Positions 1 to 4,914 of a stretch of 5,962 nt of DNA are shown in pieces. The DNA lies in contig DUVO01000250.1 in NCBI GenBank assembly GCA_012841005.1, positions 1 through 5,962 of the forward strand, in the 5' to 3' direction. The position numbers and the translations under genes were made by a program. This stretch comes from Bacillota bacterium (lineage in GTDB: Bacteria; Bacillota; DTU030). Under the pieces are notes generated by a model. It had not been told where the DNA came from. It saw nothing but the letters and a program-made list of their open reading frames with translations, and ran no database searches. Each line of letters starts with the position of its first letter. Position 1 is the first letter of the stretch.

Positions 1-143
1 ATTTCCCTCCCTTGCTGCTGCAGTTGCTGCTGATTCTGCCGTTCCTGACTCTCCAGTTGGCTGGCAATCTGGCTAATGGAGTTCATCTGCTGGCGAAACT
101 GTTGCAGCTGCTGTTGCAATTGGCTTGCCTGTTGTTGGTGCAT
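1..143 (-). CDS. Small glutamine-rich coiled-coil protein, N-terminal part only (cut by the window edge)
   Basis: Unrecognised protein; 47 codons are visible from the ATG at 143 and the frame stays open to the window edge, so its full length is unknown. The start is well supported: a near-perfect ribosome binding site (AAGGAGGTG, 161-153) lies 9 bases upstream. By my count 21 of 47 residues are Gln, and there is only one aromatic residue (F16). Residues at 9, 13, 16, 20, 23, 27, 30, 34, 37 and 41 (L, L, F, M, I, A, L, E, N, L) follow strict 4-3 heptad spacing, with Asn at a core position, which indicates an alpha-helical coiled coil and probably an oligomer. No signal peptide or membrane helix is visible. 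It lies 120 bases downstream of yhaN on the same strand, behind a terminator-like hairpin, so it may be a distal operon member. A structural, scaffold or DNA-repair accessory role would be guesswork. The low complexity means weak database matches should be distrusted. Confidence 0.8.
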   Translation of the reverse strand, partial: MHQQQASQLQQQLQQFRQQMNSISQIASQLESQERQNQQQLQQQGRE

Positions 144-152
144 TACCTGTTT

Positions 153-161
153 CACCTCCTT
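153..161 (-). promoter_or_regulatory. Strong ribosome binding site of the glutamine-rich gene
   Basis: On the minus strand this reads AAGGAGGTG, almost the full anti-16S complement, followed by 9 bases and then ATG at 143. It fixes the start of the glutamine-rich protein and rules out the other minus-strand frame that crosses this stretch. It begins only 2 bases after the U-tract of the upstream hairpin terminator. Confidence 0.85.
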
Positions 162-163
162 GG

Positions 164-199
164 AAAAAATGGACCGCAATAATTATTCTTTGCAGTACC
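164..199 (-). terminator. Rho-independent terminator or attenuator hairpin between yhaN and the glutamine-rich gene
   Basis: On the minus strand the 5' arm GGTACTGCAA (199-190) pairs with the 3' arm TTGCGGTCC (179-171). This gives nine base pairs including one G-U, with one bulged U and a 10-base AU-rich loop. An A and then six consecutive U (169-164) follow at once. This is the standard intrinsic terminator layout. It lies 65 bases after the yhaN stop, so it could end the yhaO-yhaN transcript. It also lies inside the leader of the next gene, with the U-tract 2 bases from that gene's ribosome binding site, so readthrough or regulated antitermination is needed for any transcript starting upstream. 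Confidence 0.6.
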
Positions 200-253
200 A
201 CCGGGAAGTATCCCATTCGGCAAGCCTGGTAAAGGTCCAAATTCTTCCTTACC
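171..253 (-). promoter_or_regulatory. Possible transcription attenuator (four competing arms)
   Basis: Four segments of the minus-strand RNA can pair in a chain. Arm A GGTAAGG (253-247) can pair with arm B CCTTTACC (235-228), with one bulge. Arm B, through TACCA (231-227), can pair with TGGTA in arm C (200-196), enclosing a small GGGA/TCCC hairpin (214-211 with 206-203). Arm C (199-190) pairs with arm D (179-171) to form the terminator. B:C and C:D exclude each other. Arm A begins about 10 bases after the yhaN stop codon, so a terminating ribosome would cover it and favour B:C. The pairings are seen in the sequence; the regulatory mechanism is inference, and the A:B and B:C helices are short. 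Confidence 0.25.
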
Positions 254-263
254 AAACTATAAG

Positions 264-3200
264 TTAATCTCGGCTGTCTCCCACGGCAATCTCCTGCACG
301 GCTTCCCCGCAGGGGGAAAGTTTCTCTATCCGGGCCCAGGGGATATGCCTTTGCACCCCCTCCACCACATGGGGATGGCAGGTAAACAAGAGAATCTGGT
401 GTTTTTGGGCTACCTGTCCAATTACCCGCAGAGTTGAAGACAACCGCCCAGGATCGAAATTAACGACCACATCGTCCAGGACCAGGGGAAGAGACGGTGC
501 CCGGCGGCTGTATTCGCCGATCAGACCAAAACGCATGGCCAGGTAAAGCTGTTCGGCGGTACCGCGGCTCAATTCCCCCGGGGAAAGGACCTTACCGTCA
601 TTCCTGTTCACAAAGATGGCCTTTTCCCCCAGGGGGGCCCACACCTGGATATAGCGCCCCCCTGTAATCGTATTAAAATAAGCGCTGGCTGCCTTCAGGA
701 CCTCAGGCTGTCGCTCCCGCTCATACCGGGTGCGGGCCCGGGCCAGCAGTTTATGGGTTATCCGGTAAGCCGCCCATTTCCGGGCATATTCCGCAACCCG
801 GTTTACCAGCACCTGCCTCTCCAGCAGCAGGCGCGATAAATCCTCAGCCTGTTCCAGATTGCGAATCCTTTCCTCCAACTGACCAAGTTCCTGCCTTTGT
901 CCATCTGCCGCCCGCTGCAAACCCTCCAGCTCCTCCCGCCGACGGGCCAGATCCCTTTTGAGGGAGGTTATGGTGGTATCCTGCAGGGCTTCTTCCAGCC
1001 TATTCGTCTTTCCACCGGGGCTCAGGGCAGCCAGGGTGCCCAGCAACTCCCTCTCCCGGCGAAGCAATTCCTGCAAGCGCTGGTACTGCTCTCCCCGCAA
1101 GCGGAATTCTTCCCGATCGGTAGCACCACCTTGCTGAAGAAGGAGGTCAATTTCTCCCTTAACCTGGTGCAACCGATCCAGTAGTTGAGCATATTGTTCC
1201 CCTTTCTCCCGCAGCCGGCTCACCAGGACCTCCTTTTTCAGTTTGTTCTGCCGCGCCTCCTGGAAAGCCAGGTACATTCCCTGCACACAGGCGGCATAAT
1301 CTACCGGAGCCGGTTCTTCGCCCCGGTCGGACAGCACCCGGCAGACCCGCTCCTGGTATTCTTCGATCTGGCTCCTGATAGCAACCCTTGCCCTTTCCTT
1401 CTCCCGCAGGTGTCCCAATAGAACCCGACCCCGGTCCAATTCCTGCAGCAATTCCCCTGCCTGCTGGGGCGTAAGCCCGGAGGAAAGGTCCCTTGCCTCC
1501 AACCAGGATTGCCACTTTCTGCAAGCCTCCTCCCAGCCCTTTTCCCTTGCTTCGCTCTCTGCAGCCAGTGCCTCATACTCCCGCCATCGTCTTTCCCATT
1601 CCTCCCTTTTTTCCCGGTAATTTTCCCAAAGGCGCTCCTTTTCCCGCCTCGCCTCCCGTTCCCTGTCCAGCTCCCGGGCCACCTGGCGTAGTTCAAGGAC
1701 GGTGAGCCGGTCCCTTCCTACCAGGGAGCGGGAAAGTTGGCTGAGTCTTGCTTCCAGTTCTATAACCCTTTGCCGCTGCTCCAAAAGATCCCGCCGGGCT
1801 TTTTCCCCCTCTGCGGGCCGGCTCCAGCAGCCCAGGGCATAGGCCAATCCGGCAGCCCCGAAGACAACCAGCAGAGCCACCGCGGGTTGCCTACTGCTGA
1901 GCAGCCAGACTGCACCTAAAAAACCAGATACAAGTACCACTGCCCGGAGCCAGCCCCGGGTGGGCCTGGCCCCCTGGAGAAGGTCCAGTATTTCTTCCCG
2001 GTGTTTTAGCTCCCTTTCGGCCTCCTCCAACCGGTAGGCCGTTTCCTCGGCCTCCTGCAAATTTCTCTCCCGTTCTGGTAAAGATGTACCGGTAGGAGCC
2101 GGGGGAACCTGGTAATTTTCCCAGGCCTGCCGTGCCCCCGCGACCCCTTCCTCCAATTTGGCCAATTCTCCCCCGGCCTGCTCCAACCGGAACCGGGCCT
2201 GGGCCAGTTCATCCTCCAGCCGGCGCAATTGGGTGATGTGGTTTTCCACCTGGGCCCTGGTGGCCAGGGAAGTATCAAACTCCTGAACCCGCTCTGCATC
2301 CCATTGGGGTCCCAGAATCCGGCAGTGTTCCTGCCAGCGTCGAGCCATTTCTTCCCCCTCGACCTGTAAAACCGCCAGCTGCTGGAGCCGTTCCGTATAC
2401 AAAGCCCGCTCCTCCTCCAGGGCGGTGAGCTCCGGGCCCAGGGACAGCAGCCCCTCGTCCACCTCCAGTTCCCCTGCTTCCCTTTCCAAATCGCCGATCT
2501 CCCGCTCCAGGCTGGTCAAGGAGGCCCGCAGTGCTCCTTCTTCCTTCGCCAGGGCTTCGAGCCGGCTGACCCCGGCGACAGGAAAGGCTGTGATAACAGG
2601 GAGACCGGCTATCTCCGCCCGTACCTGGACCAGTTTTTCCCAACTGGGCCATGCTTGTTCCAGGGTCTGCAGCCACCAGATCTGTTCCTGCAAATTCTTT
2701 ATCTTGGTTGAGAGGCGGTGAAGTTCTTCTTCCTGGGTGGCAAAGATACCCTTCAGTTCGTTGTATTGGTCCAGTCTCCCCCGGATGCCGGCAATTTCCT
2801 CCTCTAAATCCTCCAGCTGGTGCAGTATGATATTTATTTTGGGCCTTGCACCCCGGGGAGCAAAGAGCTCCTTGCCCTTATCCACCAGCTCAGCCTCAAT
2901 CCGAGGCAGGGAAGTGACCGTCAGTCCCAATCCGGCACTGTAAATGTGATTGGCCACCGCATCCCGCTGCAGGGTTTCCAGCCGTTCCAATTCCCCAAGA
3001 CCAATGGCAAAGACGTTCTGGAATAATTCGGCGGATATTCCCCCCAGAAATTGATTAAGGTCCATATCTCCGGCCTGGGGCCCCTTCCGGCGCAGTACCC
3101 GCTTGCCCCGGCCGCTGCCACTTAGAGCCAGTATATATTCCTGGCCCGTTTCATCTTTAAGAAAGAGCTGACCGCCATGCTTCCCTCCCCGCAAGGGTTC

Positions 3201-3386
3201 ATAACGGTTCTCCCTGGTGCGCCCATCGGGAAAGCCGAAGAACATGGCCCGGATAAAGGTCATCAGGGTGGTCTTCCCGACCTCGTTGGGCCCCCAAAGA
3301 ACGGTAAGACCGGAGCCAAGTTCCAGGGTGAAATTATGGAAGATGCCGAAACCGTCCACAACTAATTTACTGATGGAAATCCCCAT
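264..3386 (-). CDS. yhaN: YhaN-like SMC/Rad50-type ATPase with membrane hairpin at the coiled-coil apex
   Basis: ABC-class ATPase expected to pair with the YhaO nuclease in an SbcCD-like DNA end-processing complex. 1040 residues; B. subtilis YhaN is, from memory, about 960. Order: N-terminal ATPase half with Walker A GPNEVGKTT (32-40); first coiled-coil arm (about 185-470, rich in Glu, Arg, Leu, Gln); two hydrophobic helices (about 478-497 and 501-520); second coiled-coil arm (about 525-890); C-terminal ATPase half with ABC signature LSRGTAEQ (939-946), Walker B LVLDD (968-972), D-loop region FDPGR and H-loop-like CHPH (1003-1006). All catalytic motifs look intact. There is no CxxC zinc hook anywhere. 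The start follows the family pattern, with a short strand leading to GFGIF. Its ATG shares one base with the yhaO stop (TAATG), with GGTGA 6 bases upstream, so coupled translation is likely. Family assignment is secure; the DNA-repair role is known only by relation to SbcC/Rad50. Confidence 0.92.
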   Translation of the reverse strand: MGISISKLVVDGFGIFHNFTLELGSGLTVLWGPNEVGKTTLMTFIRAMFFGFPDGRTRENRYEPLRGGKHGGQLFLKDETGQEYILALSGSGRGKRVLRRKGPQAGDMDLNQFLGGISAELFQNVFAIGLGELERLETLQRDAVANHIYSAGLGLTVTSLPRIEAELVDKGKELFAPRGARPKINIILHQLEDLEEEIAGIRGRLDQYNELKGIFATQEEELHRLSTKIKNLQEQIWWLQTLEQAWPSWEKLVQVRAEIAGLPVITAFPVAGVSRLEALAKEEGALRASLTSLEREIGDLEREAGELEVDEGLLSLGPELTALEEERALYTERLQQLAVLQVEGEEMARRWQEHCRILGPQWDAERVQEFDTSLATRAQVENHITQLRRLEDELAQARFRLEQAGGELAKLEEGVAGARQAWENYQVPPAPTGTSLPERERNLQEAEETAYRLEEAERELKHREEILDLLQGARPTRGWLRAVVLVSGFLGAVWLLSSRQPAVALLVVFGAAGLAYALGCWSRPAEGEKARRDLLEQRQRVIELEARLSQLSRSLVGRDRLTVLELRQVARELDREREARREKERLWENYREKREEWERRWREYEALAAESEAREKGWEEACRKWQSWLEARDLSSGLTPQQAGELLQELDRGRVLLGHLREKERARVAIRSQIEEYQERVCRVLSDRGEEPAPVDYAACVQGMYLAFQEARQNKLKKEVLVSRLREKGEQYAQLLDRLHQVKGEIDLLLQQGGATDREEFRLRGEQYQRLQELLRRERELLGTLAALSPGGKTNRLEEALQDTTITSLKRDLARRREELEGLQRAADGQRQELGQLEERIRNLEQAEDLSRLLLERQVLVNRVAEYARKWAAYRITHKLLARARTRYERERQPEVLKAASAYFNTITGGRYIQVWAPLGEKAIFVNRNDGKVLSPGELSRGTAEQLYLAMRFGLIGEYSRRAPSLPLVLDDVVVNFDPGRLSSTLRVIGQVAQKHQILLFTCHPHVVEGVQRHIPWARIEKLSPCGEAVQEIAVGDSRD
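1827..1955 (-). other. yhaN: Two-helix membrane hairpin encoded in the middle of yhaN
   Basis: This segment codes for residues about 478-520 of the YhaN-like protein: two runs of about 20 mostly Val, Leu, Ala, Gly and Phe residues separated by a short polar turn (SSRQP). The flanks are charged coiled coil, with Arg at 475, 477 and 481 before the first helix and Arg 523 after the second. It sits almost exactly at the midpoint of 1040 residues, where Rad50 and SbcC carry the CxxC zinc hook. A hydrophobic hairpin here would anchor the apex in the membrane, leaving both ATPase halves in the cytoplasm. Confidence 0.8.
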
Positions 3387-4654
3387 TACTTATCACCACT
3401 TTCCCCCAGCAGCAGATCCAGGCCGATTTCCCGCGCCTCTGCCAGAAGGGCTTGCAGCTGGTCCGCCTGGAGGGGTTCCAAATATCTCCGGGCCCGGTTA
3501 TGGCCGTAAAGTTCGGCCACGGCCAGCTCCAGCTCCTGCAAGAGTCCTGCATTTTCACTGCCTTCAAGGCAAAGTCGGACAAAATCTCCCACCAGGGATT
3601 CCCCCGCCGCCAGGGCCGCCAGATCCCGCTGGGCACCGGTGGCCAGTTCAAGGGAATCCACCCAGGTATTAGGGACCCTTGGTCCTGTGGTCTCCCGCAA
3701 TTCCTCCAGCAATCCCTCGGAGAAGCCCCGCCGCTTTAGGTCATGGTGGAGGGGTCCCCGCCCTGTAAGGGTTATACGGATAATGGCCATCTGGGAAGGG
3801 TTCCGGCTCCCCCTTTCCTCTACCAGCTCCCGGAGGGCATCGAGGAGTTCCTGCTCTGTTTCAAGCCCGGCAATGGAAAGGGATTCTGCCAGCCAGATCA
3901 CATCATGAGTCGGACAAAAGCGGTACCTCGTCCGGTCCTCCTCCACTTCCACCAGATAACAACCCCTTGCCCCGGTTTCCCGGAAACTCCGCCCCTGGAT
4001 ATTGCCCGGGTAAAGAATAACGGGATGCTCCGGGTGCAAAACCCGGGTGGTATGGATATGCCCCAGGGCCCAGTAATCAAACCCTGCCTGTTTCAACTCC
4101 CCCAGAGTGCAGGGAGCATAATTGTCATGTTCGGGATTCCCCTCCACATTGGCATGGAGGAGGGCAATGGCATAGGGAGCATCGGGGTCCCGCCGGAACA
4201 GGCGGGCATAGTTTGCCGATACCGCAGGCTGGGGATAACTGATCCCGTAGACCCGGGCCACCTCCTGCCCGTCCCTGTACACTCCCCTCCCCTGTACCTG
4301 TCCCGGGGGAAAAAAATGTACACCCTCAGGCCAATCCAACTGGGCTCGCCACCCACCACAATGATCATGATTCCCATGGACTATAAAGGTCTCGATCCCC
4401 TCCCGGGAGAGGCGAGCAAGTTCCCGGCGCATAATGACCTGGGCCTGGAGACTCCGGTCCTGTTCATCAAAGAGGTCACCGGCCAGGAGGACAAAATCAA
4501 CCCCTTCCTCTATGGCCAGGGAAACCAGATTGGTAAAGGCGGCAAAGCTTGCCCGCCAGAGCCGTTCACCAACGACCGGGGCTTCACTGCACATCCCCTT
4601 AAAAGGACTGTCCAGGTGCAGGTCTGCCCCATGGATAAAACGAAATCTGCCCAC
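3386..4654 (-). CDS. yhaO: YhaO-like DNA exonuclease, SbcD/Mre11-family metallophosphoesterase
   Basis: Calcineurin-like phosphoesterase of the SbcD/Mre11 group, expected to cut DNA using two metal ions (Mn2+ in relatives) as partner of the YhaN ATPase. 422 residues from the chosen start, against about 408 for B. subtilis YhaO (from memory). Every metal-site motif is visible in the right order: D11-x-H13 (GADLHLD), GDLFDE (59-64), GNHD (94-97), H167 (LLHAN) and GHIH (198-201). The C-terminal 200 residues are less conserved and should carry the capping and YhaN-binding regions. The GTG at 4654 is preferred because AGGGGGGG lies 7 bases upstream and because the N-terminus then has the family length before the first Asp. 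A GTG at 4681 in the same frame would add nine residues, but its purine-rich site is only 2 bases away. The gene ends in TAA overlapping the yhaN ATG, so the two form one operon. Confidence 0.93.
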   Translation of the reverse strand: MGRFRFIHGADLHLDSPFKGMCSEAPVVGERLWRASFAAFTNLVSLAIEEGVDFVLLAGDLFDEQDRSLQAQVIMRRELARLSREGIETFIVHGNHDHCGGWRAQLDWPEGVHFFPPGQVQGRGVYRDGQEVARVYGISYPQPAVSANYARLFRRDPDAPYAIALLHANVEGNPEHDNYAPCTLGELKQAGFDYWALGHIHTTRVLHPEHPVILYPGNIQGRSFRETGARGCYLVEVEEDRTRYRFCPTHDVIWLAESLSIAGLETEQELLDALRELVEERGSRNPSQMAIIRITLTGRGPLHHDLKRRGFSEGLLEELRETTGPRVPNTWVDSLELATGAQRDLAALAAGESLVGDFVRLCLEGSENAGLLQELELAVAELYGHNRARRYLEPLQADQLQALLAEAREIGLDLLLGESGDK

Positions 4655-4661
4655 CTTTAAT

Positions 4662-4669
4662 CCCCCCCT
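4662..4669 (-). promoter_or_regulatory. Ribosome binding site deciding the yhaO start
   Basis: On the minus strand this reads AGGGGGGG, with 7 bases to the GTG at 4654. It supports that GTG over the in-frame upstream GTG at 4681. The run of seven G is not a classic AGGAGG and may make initiation only moderate. Confidence 0.6.
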
Positions 4670-4704
4670 GCAGGATAACACGTCTCCCCTTGCCTAATAT
4701 TTCT

Positions 4705-4783
4705 AGTTCCTGGGGGCGAACTCCTGTATCCTTCCTCGTAGTATCCCGTAAAAGAAGGTTGCACCCGATTCTTCAGGCCCCAG
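4705..4783 (-). other. Possible folded leader of yhaO (nested or pseudoknotted helices)
   Basis: In the minus-strand RNA, CTGGGG (4783-4778) is complementary to CCCCAG (4715-4710). CCTG (4777-4774) can pair with CAGG (4726-4723), and CCTTC (4758-4754) with GAAGG (4734-4730), all nested. Separately AGTTC (4722-4718) and GAACT (4709-4705) form a 5-base-pair hairpin whose 8-base loop contains the CCCCAG strand, giving either a competing fold or a pseudoknot. I do not recognise a known riboswitch class. The same AGTTC-N8-GAACT dyad could instead be a protein-binding site. It is not the Bacillus LexA arrangement (GAAC-N4-GTTC). Confidence 0.2.
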
Positions 4784-4793
4784 CCGCTCCTTT

Positions 4794-4822
4794 CTAATAT
4801 TCCCTTTACCTTTTTCCGCCAA
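4794..4822 (-). promoter_or_regulatory. Candidate promoter for the yhaO-yhaN operon
   Basis: On the minus strand TTGGCG (4822-4817) and TATTAG (4799-4794) are 17 bases apart. Each matches four of six bases of the sigma-A consensus. Transcription would start near 4787 and give a leader of about 130 bases. No better pair was found between here and the gene, but the match is modest and no other promoter evidence is available. Confidence 0.3.
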
Positions 4823-4829
4823 ATAATTA

Positions 4830-4858
4830 TCGACTTGGTTCAAAGAATCACTTATAAT
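4830..4858 (+). promoter_or_regulatory. Candidate sigma-A promoter for the GGDEF sensor gene
   Basis: A perfect -10 box TATAAT (4853-4858) is preceded, at the ideal 17-base spacing, by TCGACT (4830-4835), which matches four of six bases of TTGACA. The surroundings are AT-rich. The start would be near 4865, leaving an untranslated leader of about 50 bases. The alternative -35 TTGGTT at 4835 is only 12 bases from the -10 and is therefore unlikely. Confidence 0.5.
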
Positions 4859-4899
4859 AAAATCGAATAAACTCCAGATTGCTCGAGTTGAGTCTCTAC

Positions 4900-4906
4900 A
4901 AAGGAG
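4900..4906 (+). promoter_or_regulatory. Ribosome binding site of the GGDEF sensor gene
   Basis: AAAGGAG ends 8 bases before the ATG at 4915, a strong and well-spaced site that fixes the start of this gene. Confidence 0.8.
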
Positions 4907-4914
4907 AACCCCCT

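Noticed and set aside
11..125. CTG/CAG-type trinucleotide repeat tract
   Set aside because: The CAG and CAA codons are mixed and interrupted by codons that keep the heptad pattern, so it is better explained as coding sequence than as a repeat element.
190..210. T-box-like sequence GGTGGTACTGC upstream of the glutamine-rich gene, just at the 5' arm of the terminator
   Set aside because: It resembles the T-box consensus GGTGGTACCGCG, but a T-box leader needs Stem I and a specifier loop 100 or more bases upstream, and that space is the conserved C-terminal coding region of yhaN. The next gene is not an amino-acid-related gene as far as visible.
73..255. Minus-strand open frame of 60 residues crossing the gap between yhaN and the glutamine-rich gene
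   Set aside because: It starts with TTG without a suitable binding site and overlaps the glutamine-rich frame, which has a near-perfect ribosome binding site and heptad pattern. Its Ala/Thr-rich end is the CAG/CAA repeat read in another frame.
3743..4660. Plus-strand open frame of 305 residues opposite yhaO
   Set aside because: It lies wholly antisense to a gene with all metallophosphoesterase motifs, and its Pro/Gly-rich translation is typical of the complement of a GC-rich gene. The other plus-strand frames opposite yhaN are rejected for the same reason.
4705..4722. LexA/SOS box in the yhaO leader
   Set aside because: The dyad is AGTTC-N8-GAACT; the Gram-positive LexA site is GAAC-N4-GTTC, with the half-sites in the opposite order and closer together.
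4703..4843. Minus-strand open frame of 46 codons just upstream of yhaO, starting at a TTG
   Set aside because: The translation looks protein-like and the frame is open further upstream, but there is no ATG and only a poor AAGTGA-like binding site. It also runs over the candidate promoters. It could be a decayed gene remnant, but one sequence cannot show that.
4893..4907. Small hairpin TCTC/GAGA that could hide the ribosome binding site of the GGDEF gene
   Set aside because: Only 4 base pairs with a 7-base loop; too weak to support a regulatory claim. No cyclic di-GMP riboswitch motif was recognised in the 50-base leader.
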